Assembly: GCA_021234155.1 (NCBI GenBank)
Contig: JAJEKV010000002.1
Coordinates: 44,011,203 to 44,075,202 of the forward strand
Direction of reading: 5' to 3'
Origin: Isoetes taiwanensis
Taxonomy: Eukaryota; Streptophyta; Lycopodiopsida; Isoetales; Isoetaceae
Length of the DNA stretch: 64,000 nt
Shown here: positions 1 through 11,500 of the stretch, in pieces
Layout of the letters: every line of letters starts with the position of its first letter
Numbering within the stretch: position 1 is the stretch's first letter
Made by a program: the position numbers and the translations under genes
The notes under the pieces: model-generated
What the model was told of the DNA's origin: nothing
Seen by the model: the letters and a program-made list of their open reading frames with translations, nothing else
The model's database searches: none

Positions 1-15
1 AAAGAGTAAGAAGTT

Positions 16-47
16 GTTCGCCCCCCTTAAAGTTCGCCCCCCTTAAA
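16..47. repeat. 16-bp tandem duplication
   Basis: Two back-to-back copies of a 16-base unit containing TTCGCCCCCCTTAAA. It is short and not linked to any gene. Confidence 0.8.
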
Positions 48-560
48 CATCATTGCCACATGGTGACGTTCCATTTTGTTGAATGGGACTTAAGTTATTT
101 CCACGTTATGGCAATGCTTTTTTGGCTAACATTTTGGACGTATCGACAGAGCCCCGCGCCGCCACGCGTTGCCCCTGTTTCCACGTTTGGATGTTAGCCA
201 AAAAAACATTCTTGTATGCGTAAAAACTTTTCTCTATCTATCTATTATTCAATTTAGAATTCATCTTCCTTATGCTTTCTTATGCAGTCATAAGCTAATT
301 GAATATATAAAACTCTTATTATGCATCAAGAACAACACTTTAATACAGGAAGCTGTCGTGCAAAATGCTTCCTATATTAAAGTTCAGGTGAGTGCAAAGT
401 TGTGGTGCAAAATGCTTCCTAGATATTGTACGATCACATTTATATTTATTGAGATTTTACAACGGACATTATCTGCTTTAGCGAATGTAAAGTATTGGGC
501 CAATTTTTCAACCAAAAGCAAAAGTGAGCTCAAAGTTGAGAGCCAAATGCATATAAGCCA

Positions 561-774
561 AAGTCATATGTAGGGAGGGACTATCTCAACTCGGACATAT
601 CTATTAATGTCCACAATCGACTCTATGCGAGAATCAACTCCAAAAATGGAGGGAAATCTAGCGTAAGTCATATGTAGGGAGGGACTATCTCAACTTGGAT
701 ATATCTATTCTAGAAAATGTCCACAATCGACTCTATGCGAAAATCAACTCCAAAAATGGAGGGAAATCTAGCAT
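561..774. repeat. Tandem duplication, about 104-110 bp unit
   Basis: Two adjacent copies (561-664 and 665-774) start with AAGTCATATGTAGGGAGGGA and end with GGGAAATCTAGC. They differ by a few substitutions and a small indel (CTAGAAA added in the second copy). No coding potential is seen. The bases from here to about 2230 hold no recognisable gene; open frames are short and unconserved in look. Confidence 0.85.
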
Positions 775-2236
775 AAAAGTCAAAGAGAAAGTCAAGTGCC
801 CCATACAATCTCTTATTATTTAGGGGGCGATGGTTGTTTTCAAGTGCTTGTAAAGTCAATGTAATCTAAAACACTTCATGTGTTGAACTTGAGATAGTGT
901 ACTCTATCATTGAGTAGGTTTTCCAATGACTTCCGTGTGGCGTGTGTTGTCCTTTTTTTTGTTTAAAATTTGTCCTCTGCCAGATTGGGGATTCTTTGGC
1001 CCATGGTTGATTTTGAGCGGCTGGATTTGCAGATAACAAATTTAGAATTTCTCTCAGCAGAATTGGGCCAAAGGATTGGCAGAAGACGACCGATTCTCTT
1101 GAAGGCAACCCGCATGTGTTTCCGGATGTGGAGGATCTAGCCGAATTTGCTAGAGAAGAATCTGGTAGGTCTACGATCTGTGATGATTTGTTTTGAAGAT
1201 TGGATGAATCCGACTGCTATGGATGAGTCTGCTTGCTATTCTGGACGAATTTGACTGTGAAGCTAGTACAAGTGGATTATTTCGGTTAATTCCCACTCCA
1301 GCACTTGAATATCCAGGGTATTTGGATAAATTGCTTGTAGTAGACTGTGGAAAGTAGGGAATTGGCTTAAGGCTTTACTTCTGTTGGAGGCAGCCGAAAT
1401 TGATATTATAGTTTGAATCAGGATGGTTGAATGCGGGGTTTGTTGTGCCAGTTTGAACCAGATGTTTGAATCAGGATTCAATCAGATCTGGCAGTGCTTG
1501 CTTCTCTCTTTGCCTTGCTTGCCACGGTCTCTTTCCCTGCTGGTCTTGCTCTCCCTGCCACGTGTACGGTCCTATCTTTTTGTTGGGACTCAATGGTTAT
1601 GTTGGATGGCCCTTGGGTTTTTAGTTTGTTAAAAAAATAGCGATTATGATGAGTATAGCGATTAGGATGAGTATTGATGAGATTGATGTTCATTGAGATT
1701 TTGAAAAGCATATGACGAGAAAGAAGAAATCAAGAAGGCCTATGACGCCTGTTATTCCTCACAATTACAACCATTCTAATGCTTGTCCTTGTTTGTGGGT
1801 GCATGTAATAGGTTTTCTTGCTCTTTGCTATTGTATTTTGTCAAGAATGTCTTGCAACAACCAACTTCCAGGATTTGGAAAGCATAGTACAATGTTTAAT
1901 ATTATGGAAATTTAGACTTATTCGGGCTTGTTTTGTTATGAGATAATTAAGGTAAATTTTACATTCCATTGAAATGAGCATTTGGTTGCTACATTACTAT
2001 TATACAAAGGTCATAAATCTGTGACAGCAACAGGAAGGTATTTCTTGGAAAGTATAGCCCAATTATTTGTACATTATCTGTTTTTACTTGATTTGCTAAA
2101 CTGTAGCATATTATGTGTCACTATCTTTATGATAATAAATATAAGTTCATTTTATCTTTAAGATCATGTCTTTTCATAGTCACAAATTGTAATTGCATCG
2201 TCATATCAAGGCTGTATCATAAAAGTATCTATTTAT

Positions 2237-2267
2237 GATAGATAGATAGATAAATAGATAGATAGAT
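2237..2267. repeat. GATA microsatellite
   Basis: Imperfect (GATA)n run, interrupted once by AAAT. Confidence 0.9.
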
Positions 2268-2566
2268 TTTTAACGTCCACAGAGATCAAATTGGCTATAG
2301 GACCCAAACAACAAAAGGATGAAAACCCAAAAAGTATAAAGAAAAAGATAATGCTAATGCTAATGGTGATTTTGATGCTAATTGTAACTTGTTAATTCCT
2401 TGCAAAGGTATTAATTAATTAAAGTATCAAGTGTGGTTTTCTAGATCTGGTATAAAGGTTTTTTTAACACATTCCAGTTTATTAGTTTTACTAATAACCT
2501 TGATTTTGATGATATTCTATATCAGGTACAATGAGCTATTCTATTAACTATCTTGACATCTCATTT

Positions 2567-4118
2567 TACAGGATTGCCATGAAATACAACAATTAGATCA
2601 AGGAGCTGAACATGCTGGAATACTACAAATGTGGAATATTCAGTCTAGATTATGCAGTGCAGACCATTGTTGGTTGCATTAAGAACAAAGATATTTATTC
2701 TTTCATTACTTTCAAAGAGGTAAATCTTTTGGATAAAAGTTTATCGGTTGTCTCATACTTGGGCGTTAATGGATGGTTTAAGCTTTTCCAACGTATGAAG
2801 GTGGTCAACTTTGAATTTAATGCATGCAAAGAGATTCTTACTGGCATCTATGATGACACGAGCAATATTATCTATCGTAGGACTGGCTTGAGGATGAAAT
2901 AGCAAACAAATTTATGTTAAGTATTATGGCTTCAGAAAATGCTACTGATATTAAACCCCCAACCTTTGAGAAAGAAGACGAAAGCATCATACCACAAGAG
3001 ATTAAGGTTACTAATGACATAGATGACTGCCTTTTTACTGAGACTGATTTGATAGAAGAAGATCTATCAACCTTTAATGGAAAAAGGGAGGTGCAAGCTG
3101 CACCCTTGCATGCTTATGATCTTAGTACAATTTTTGAAGACAAGGTACCTGAATTAACATTAGCAAATTCCACTTGCTTCCCAGTCATTATAGAGCAAAC
3201 TGTTGAATGCTATGCTACAGTGAGCATGCTATTTAGAAAAGTCAAAATCTAGGAGCCCTTGCACTCATTGATATGGAAACCTGGATAGCACTTGCTAGTA
3301 TCTCTCAAGTTGAGTTACGTGATGCCAAGTTTGTTGCCTATAAGCCGGATAAACTTTCTTGAATGTAGAGTTAGCATTTAAGATGGACTTTTTTGACCAA
3401 CATTGCATCAAGAATACACCCATAGAAATTGGCCAGAAGGGGCATATGACCTTCACAATGATTATTTCCTGAAATGGATATGGAGAACGCATTGTCCGTA
3501 CTTTAAATGTCATTGTGAAAAAGTTAAGTTTAATTCCCAAAAAAGAAAGGGTAAGTGCAATTGTGGTATTATTTGGTTCGACCAAGGGATCTGGTATATT
3601 ATCAACCACATGGAGGAATATATCCTGCTGCCACTCCCATGCTACGAATGGTCATTATCTCAAAATGGCTTAATAAGATGATGAAACTTGTTGTGATTGC
3701 TTTCATGTCTTATCTTGAAGTAGGAAGAATTATATTTGACATGACAATTGCATTTGCTATTGATCCTAATAGCAGTCTGAAAGTCAAGTTTGAGAATAAC
3801 AAATTGGCAGATGTGGCCGAAAAAATGATCAAGCCAGTTACCTTTTTGAAAGATAGTATCTCAGCCAATAAGGCCTCTGGATGGCAAAGATCATATGCCA
3901 ACAGTAGCTATAAAACCAAGGACACGAACTTTATTACTTCAAGGTTACCACCTCGGATTACTACTGATCCAAAAAGTCTGAGCACTGCATCCCAAAATAT
4001 GACACCTGCCACTGATGGCAATGATGAGTACAGCATTATCAAAGGAGGAAACCGAATAATTTCTCTTGATGATAGTACATCTACACAGAAGAAATTGAAT
4101 TATGTGGAAGAGTGTTAG
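2567..4118 (+). pseudogene. Unrecognised coding-like block, 3' end disrupted by an LTR element
   Basis: A run of overlapping open frames in changing phase (about 2612-2902, 2914-3252, 3403-3681 and 3555-4118) with protein-like composition: acidic Asp/Glu-rich around 2914-3250, and a cluster of Cys/His with Lys around 3430-3560. A plausible acceptor (TTTTACAG) precedes 2573. The last frame reads 187 codons and its stop at 4116-4118 lies inside the LTR of the element inserted at 4113. Without the insertion the frame would run two further codons to a TAA at 8529-8531. I recognise no family. It could be a decayed host gene, unspliced exons, or an old transposon. Confidence 0.3.
4108..4112. other. 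5-bp target site duplication (left)
   Basis: AAGAG directly precedes the left LTR and is repeated at 8518-8522 directly after the right LTR. Confidence 0.9.
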
Positions 4119-4559
4119 CCCTTTGGGCTAAACATATGTATGAGTGGCATAGGCCACATGTATTTATCACATTGGACCACTTGATCTAGGGCCCAGATTT
4201 AGCCCACATATGTGGTAGGTGGCATAGGCCACATGTATTTGTCATATTGGACCCCACAATCTATGGCCCAGATTTAGCCTAGATCTGTGGAGGGTGAGAT
4301 ATCATTTAGGGTTAGGGTTTTGCTCTACTATTTAGAGAGAGCATTTCCTCTCATTGTTTAGGTTTTTGCTCACGTTTTGGAGCACCTCCTTTTGGAGCAT
4401 CAATATGATTATGTTTTGTTCATTCTTTGCTTTGTTCTTGTTCTTGGAGTTTCTTCCCATCTTCTTTTGTTGATCCATGAGCATTTGTGGCAGCCTTGTG
4501 GCATCCGGCAGTCATGGACTGCTGCTGCAAGGTGATGCCAAGAACCCCAAACATCAACA
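4113..4559 (+). repeat. Left LTR
   Basis: Begins TGTTAGCCC and ends CATCAACA, 447 bp. It contains an internal partial duplication around GGCATAGGCCACATGTATTT (near 4146 and 4220). No difference from the right LTR was found by eye. Confidence 0.93.
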
Positions 4560-4560
4560 C

Positions 4561-4577
4561 TGGCGCCTCATGCCGGG
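4561..4577 (+). promoter_or_regulatory. Primer-binding site
   Basis: TGGCGCC, then three bases, then TGCCGGGG starts two bases after the left LTR. This resembles the primer site complementary to the 3' end of plant tRNA-Asp, with a mismatch block in the middle, so the exact primer tRNA is uncertain. Confidence 0.65.
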
Positions 4578-6089
4578 GTCTCTTGGGCTCATGATCAATC
4601 TCTTATTTTGTATTTCAGGCATCTCCAAAAGTTTTAAGCCCAAAAATATTTGGATCTACACCGACACATTCTTGCATTATCATCTGTGATACTTGCCCAC
4701 TTTTCAGAAGAGGAAGGGGGCAAACATGATTTGTGGCAAAATAAAGTTCTTATTTGTGACATTTGGGTTGATCGACGCTATTTTTGCTATCCTCTATTCT
4801 GTGCACAAGGCGCATACATTTATTTCTTATTTCTTACGAGACAAGTTTGCCACAGGTAATACAGTTCTTATTTTTGGGTGTATTTTTGTGCTAGAGATGC
4901 CCTTCGGGTCTTCAGTACTACTCCAGTTCTTTTATTTTCGAGTGTATTTTGGGTGCTGAACTCTGGAGATGCTCTGTGGGTCTTTCATGTTCTTCATCAC
5001 CATACTCTGTGATATTTGCCCAATGGTTTCACAAAGGGACAAATTCTGCCACAGTTCTTTTCATCAAGCACTTGGATTCTCCGTCCAGCACTTGCATTCT
5101 ATTTTGGATCCTGGGATGCCCTCGGATCTTTAATACAGACCCAAAATTCAAAATCTGGCCTCTGCTCTCTCATTCAGTATCGGAAATCCGCCGCCCCAAC
5201 CTGTTATCTTGGACAAGCCCCATCAGTTTCTTATTGATGATTTTGCTCGGATGCACCATACCGCTCTATCGTGATTCCTAACTTTGATTCATGCTCTACA
5301 TTCATAACTCTGATTTCATGCTCTGCCCTCAGCTTTCTGCACATAGTAGGTGCAACACAGGGGCACTTCACCCCTTTTGTTCAACCAGAACGCAGGGCTA
5401 TCACCAATGATTTGACATATTTTGCTATATTTCGCTATTGTTGGTGAACAAAAGAGTCAAGTTTTAGTCAGATCTTCTGCATCCTTCCACAGGACCTTTG
5501 TATCACAGAGCAGACAACCACCGAAACATAGGAAAATGGTCTTACTTTCGTCGGCATGGTTTGCCTTGGCAAACAAGCCCCAAACAAATTTTCTTGCATC
5601 AACAGTTCAATCTTCTGGGGTAATCCTTTTCTCAAAAGCCCCATGGATTTGTTATGCCAATTAGCCATGGATTCAGCAATACTTTCAAGCCATCTTGGAG
5701 CTGCATAGCCAACCGATATCTCATCCATCTCCTGGAACATTTCAGAGACAAGGAGATGCCCTCTTTCTGCAACAAACAAATTTTTGGCTTTGGCTGCAAC
5801 CCGGAATCACTTCTGCACACTTCATCTGCATCTACCAACAGACCATGGCGTGACAACGGTTTTTCCATGCCAGAATCCATCAAGCTTCTGTCCTGCAAAC
5901 AGAGCATCTGTGTTTTTCCCTGCATCCGAAATTTTTTAGCGCCATCTTTCAGCGGCATTCTCCCAACGGCTGCAGTGATATTTCAGTATTTTCGTGGCAA
6001 TCAAAGGCACTCTTTTCTGCAACAACTGATCTCCTAGCAAAACTTGGGCACGAATTCTGTGCATCTACTCAAGCCTCTTGAAGAAACCA

Positions 6090-7730
6090 ACTCCACGGCC
6101 CTCCACGGCGTGGATCAATCTATGACTTTCACAGAAGTGTGAAGCCCAACCACGGCTCTGTGACCCCAAAATTTCCAAGACATCACTACCTTCGTCCTGT
6201 CGAAACAGAGCAAGCACTAGAGTTTTGCCTCTGTTTTTTTCAAAGGGTTTGGTCTGCATCACAAAAGCCCACGGCCATCACGGCGTGGCTTCAATCTGCA
6301 AAACCTTCACAGGCGTGCCTCTGCCCAACTTCCTAGAAGCCCACGGCCATCACGGCGTGGCTTGGAGTCTGCAACATCTTCACAGTGTGGGCTTTGTGCG
6401 CCACAAATAAGGGCTTAACAAAAATCTTGGAGACCTTTCTCCGCAACTCTCACGGCAACAAGCTTCAAGGCCATAACGATTCAGGCGTGCTACCCTCACC
6501 ACGCCCCAGAAGTCCATCCCGCGGCCCGATATCCTTTCGGCATATCCACGGCCTCCCACGGCGTGGGTCCAGATCAGAGCCCCCACGGGCCATGGCCCCT
6601 CACGGCGTGGACCCTTTGACGGGCTATCACGGCGTGGCCTTCCGCCCTCAGAATCCCACGACCCATCAACCTTCAGCGTCGACGGCCCCTCACGGGCGTG
6701 GTGCCAGTGGCGTGCGGCCTACCCAACCATTGAAAAAAAAAAAAAAAAAAAATGAAATCACTTGTCGTTCAACATACATATCTTCAATGACTCGATTCTT
6801 TTATGGCGACACTTGGCACTTGGGCCATTCAAGATGGGCAACATTCTTGGTATTTTCCACTTCTTCTACTATTGAAGAGACTTTTTTTGATACCATCTAT
6901 CACGTTCTATACATGGCGTGCTTATAAGCAAATGGCGTGAAGTTGATTCAACCTTCCGCCCCTTTCATACCTTAACCTTACATGGCCCAACGGCATGCTA
7001 AGGCCATTCTTCAGCACTTGGATGCAACCTCGATCACGGCCCCTTGGCGTGATTTTTTTTAATGGTGACTTCTTGACCTCTTGTCAAATTTTTGAGGCAT
7101 TATGCCTTTGGAGGCACAACTTTTCATCAATCCATAAGTCCAGCAGCATCCTTTCTTTCGACAACAAAATCATGGCCCAACGGCGTGAGTTCATCAAAAT
7201 TGTCATGGCCCCTCACGGCGTGACTTCGAGCACAACTTTCAATCCTCTTTTCATGCAGGAAGTCTTTGGAACATATTTTTGGCACATTTTGGGGGACGCC
7301 TCATCTTTTGCCACATTCTTGGAGATCTTCTTTGCACCTTTGTACCAACAAACCTCACACAGCCCTGGTGGCGTGTGTAGGCCCTTTCCAGCACTCTTAG
7401 GTCAACAATCAAGCTTACCTCATCGACCCAAATGCAGGGCGTTTGAGAGACAATTTTTTCAATCCATCTCGACCGTCCATAATACATGGCGGTTGAGCCT
7501 CTTTCAAGTTCAACCAATGGCGTGAAGATGACTTATGGCCTTCCGCCCCTTCAATTTCAACTCCTTCAAGTTCAACTATCTGCTCAAACTCTTTCAAGTT
7601 CAAATGGCGTGAAGACGACTTAGGGCCTTCCGCCCCTTCAATCACTTATGTTTCAACTCTTTCAAGTTCAACTCATTGTTTCAACTTTTCAAGTTCCACA
7701 ATGGCGTGAAGATGACTTAGGATCTTCCGC
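6090..7730 (+). repeat. Dispersed CACGGCGTG-type repeats in the element interior
   Basis: The motif GGCC(C)(A/C)TCACGGCGTGG recurs, for example near 6105, 6275, 6343, 6598, 6625, 6695 and 7207. Towards the 3' side it becomes AATGGCGTGAAGA followed by CTTCCGCCCCTTCAA (near 7515, 7603 and 7700). Spacing is irregular, there is no shared frame, and no protein is evident. Confidence 0.75.
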
Positions 7731-8055
7731 CCCTTCAACAATTTTTGTTTCCTCATTTTTGTTCAACTCATTCCAAGACACTTTGATTGGCGCATGTATT
7801 CGGAGCTAAGTGGCAAGCTCTATGAGAAGTGGTGACAGCCTTCTCAACATTAGATTTGACTTCTATGGAATTAAAGGAGCTTGTGGCAAGCTCAAGAGAA
7901 GTGGTGACAGTCTTCTCAACCTCTTACGATTTTTGTACTTCATCGACATTGGCATTTTTGGGTCAAGACTTCGGCGACATTCTCATTATTTCCCCTCACT
8001 TTGGACACTGTTGTAAATGTTTAACCTGCTATTATAAAGGTTCTACATAGTTTGG

Positions 8056-8070
8056 TGTGGTGGGGGGGAG
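8056..8070 (+). promoter_or_regulatory. Polypurine tract
   Basis: GTGTGGTGGGGGGGAG lies directly before the right LTR, the position expected for plus-strand priming. Confidence 0.8.
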
Positions 8071-8517
8071 TGTTAGCCCTTTGGGCTAAACATATGTATG
8101 AGTGGCATAGGCCACATGTATTTATCACATTGGACCACTTGATCTAGGGCCCAGATTTAGCCCACATATGTGGTAGGTGGCATAGGCCACATGTATTTGT
8201 CATATTGGACCCCACAATCTATGGCCCAGATTTAGCCTAGATCTGTGGAGGGTGAGATATCATTTAGGGTTAGGGTTTTGCTCTACTATTTAGAGAGAGC
8301 ATTTCCTCTCATTGTTTAGGTTTTTGCTCACGTTTTGGAGCACCTCCTTTTGGAGCATCAATATGATTATGTTTTGTTCATTCTTTGCTTTGTTCTTGTT
8401 CTTGGAGTTTCTTCCCATCTTCTTTTGTTGATCCATGAGCATTTGTGGCAGCCTTGTGGCATCCGGCAGTCATGGACTGCTGCTGCAAGGTGATGCCAAG
8501 AACCCCAAACATCAACA
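8071..8517 (+). repeat. Right LTR
   Basis: 447 bp, apparently identical to the left LTR. It is followed by the second AAGAG target copy. Confidence 0.93.
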
Positions 8518-8522
8518 AAGAG

Positions 8523-11500
8523 ACTGTCTAAATGTAGTTCTCATGTGCGTGTAATACTGTCCAAAAGGGAAGTTTTATTGAGTTTTACACTTTGGAACTT
8601 TAAAAACAAGGTGTTGCGCACGGAGGGTTGCCTTCCGATGCCCCAAGGGTGTGTATTGCATAATCTCTATCCATATATTAGAGGAGATCGAGAGAGTATC
8701 TTGCAGCAATGTCGGGTTAGCTTGGCTAAAACCCAAGGTCAAACTCGAACTACATCGATCTCAAAGTTGAAACTCTGTGGCCATTAGCCAAAGGGAAAAT
8801 ACCTAAGCTATCCAGGGGGGAAATTACCTGCAACAACAATAGGTTTAGGCCAGTTACAAAGAATATCTAGGTTTTTATTGGTATATCACCCATAATATGC
8901 CCTTTTACCAATATGAGGAAGAGTTGCACTTTAGGGGCAAAGAAAAAATAAAAGGGCATAATGCAAAGACAAAAATGAATAGAATTTCTTTTTCTTTGTG
9001 CAAGGTTTGCCAAAAAATTTGCCTACTTTTTCTTTGTAAAGGGCTTGTGAGAGGAACCTACGTGGAATAACTAGCCTACGTGGAATAACTCGTTGACTTG
9101 ACCTTCAATAAAATGTTGGAACACGTTAACTTGGCCACCAACCAAAAAATTGGAGCAGCCGGTATCGGCCTTCCAAAATTCAAAGGATGGTCATCATGTG
9201 GCAACCATTGGAATAGCATGCCACGGATGAAGTGTTGCAAGTCCAAGTCCCTATTCCTCGCTCCTATTTCATATCGAAGCTCCTCCTTCCTATTTCATAT
9301 TGAAGCTCCACTAGATCTGGCTCAAGAATGGTGGTATTCAAGCAAAAAAAACAAGGGATCTCTATAGGATCCTGATCCCTGGCAGCCAGAACTGCATTAA
9401 CCGAGCTTTTACAGGAAGCAAGGTAGGAGGAACTGTATAGTCCACAGTTGGCTAACTCCGGCATGAGAGCCTTGGCGACGCCATGGCTATGGCCACAGCA
9501 TGAAGGTTCGCGTTTGCCAGCTATGGCAGAGCAGACATGGCATAGGATGGAACACGAATAGATTGGCAAATGGCTCTAGCAGCATTCAAGCGGCATCGCC
9601 TGTACGGTGAAACCCCTTGTTCCCTGAAATAAAAAAATCAGGAATATTCCAGGAATTTCACCAGACCGTAGTTTACGTTACGCCGATGAGCATGAAGTGT
9701 ATATATTTTCACCATCCTTTAACTCTATCTTTATTTCTTAGGAGGAGATGTATTGGATAATGGAGTGCACAAATCCAAAAAATGTCTCGCCTCCAGTGTT
9801 TGCTCATGTAAAATGGTTTAGAATATGTGTTTCTAACATGTTTTGATTACTTTCTAGCTTTCTGCAGCCAATCCTATTGGTACAGTAGAATGCTCTCAAT
9901 GCATTTCGTTATAAATTCAATGGTTTACATTGCTAGCCTAATCTTGCTTGTATAAATGAAATTGTTTAACTAATTTACAATTGTGAATTTCAACTATATT
10001 CTTTTTTTGGTATTAGAGCATATAGAAAGCAATTCAATAAAGAACAATGACTAACCGTGCAGCACTCCCCTTGAATGCTATTGATTCTTCACTTGCCAGT
10101 GCACTGTTTTTTATTTTCTTAAAATGGTTACATGGACCAATGGTACGAAATGCTCCAAACTATTGATAAGTGACAGGCCAAACAATTAGAAGCCTTGCTA
10201 GCTCTGCTCTCTGCTCCACCACCAACTTCTCCATTTTTTGTCTCTCTGGTTCTAGAAAGATTGATTTGAACCTCTCGAGCCTCAGGTCTTCACCAGAAGT
10301 TTTCAAGGTATGCGTGTTCCAACACCGTAGCAATAAACAAGGAGCACGATTAGAAGCAGTCCAACCACCATCACGGAATCATAAAATCAGCCCGATTTTC
10401 TTCTGGCACAAATCTCCACAAGAAAAAGGGCAGGATGGGTTGAACCTCTAGGCCAATTGTCAAAACCCTCAATCCCAAACAAGAGAACATAACAAAATAT
10501 TTGCATATGGAATGAGCAAGCCACCAAAAGGAATGCGCTCCTGAGTCAACAAGAAGAGCCAGCCTGATCACTCATGTCCAGAATTCCATCATATAAATCA
10601 TACTCATTTAATTGAGAAATAATCCTAGCTTTCCATTGCATTTTGCTCCAAAATAGGAAGAAGCATTGAAACCATCTATCCTGCAAAATAAACTCCCCTT
10701 CCTTCAAAATCAATGAACGACAGTTATTTTTTTAATCTCGTTCAAACAGTGATTAGAGTTGAGTGAAGGTGATGGTTGATTGTCCAACAAATTAGCTATA
10801 TAAGCAATTTATAATTGGATCAAGATAACTTGATCTTGCACTATCATAGTAAGTCCAAATTATAATGTACAAACTCCGGATTAATTAATTGACTAAGCGC
10901 TTAAACTTAACGGACGTCTCCAGCTCAATTACACATTACCTAACATACAATAACATTTCACGGGCATTGCTTACAGGATTCTCACAATAGATAAATGGTC
11001 TATTTGCTCTCACCAATATGGACAGACTATATGCCTTCAATCTATATCAGGCATTTTGCCATAGAAGAGGCATTTTGCTGGATTGGCCATAGAAAAGGCT
11101 TTCTAATATTTGTTACAGACATGATTGCAATCCCAATCAAAGTTGTATGTCACACAATAATGATGAGGTGAAGCCATGTCAACAACCTTCAAAGCCATAT
11201 CCACTATCACTACCCCCTTTATATTTAGAGATTAGACATCTAATCTTATGGCTGACCTTGTACTTTTGGGTTTAAAGGAAGAAATCTTTCACTTATCATC
11301 GACACATCAATTACAAAGAATGCCATCTTGTTTACTTAGTTTGCCATACCTCCAAAACATCCATTCTACAAATTCAGATCTAGCTGGAAGCTTTGTTTTT
11401 CTCTCAAAATCTCATTTCTGCTTCATGATATTAGGTCATGCACATCCTACCATTAACATCAACACATAGCGGCAATGTCACTGTTACGTGAGAAAATGTG

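Larger units (their letters stand above)
4113..8517 (+). mobile_element. Young non-autonomous LTR retrotransposon (LARD-like), complete
   Basis: A 4405-bp element with 447-bp LTRs that look identical by eye, TG...CA ends, a perfect 5-bp target duplication (AAGAG), a primer-binding site after the left LTR and a G-rich polypurine tract before the right LTR. The 3.5 kb internal region has no gag, protease, integrase, RT or RNase H motif in any frame, so it must be mobilised in trans by another element. Internal features are a 20-base A run at 6733-6752 and a family of short repeats around CACGGCGTG. The LTR is too long for a TRIM and the interior resembles a LARD. The identical LTRs imply recent insertion. 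Confidence 0.93.

Noticed and set aside
6385-6927. 180-codon open frame in the LTR element interior
   Set aside because: It is made of repeated CACGGCGTG-type sequence and crosses a 20-base A run; no domain or codon signature of a protein.
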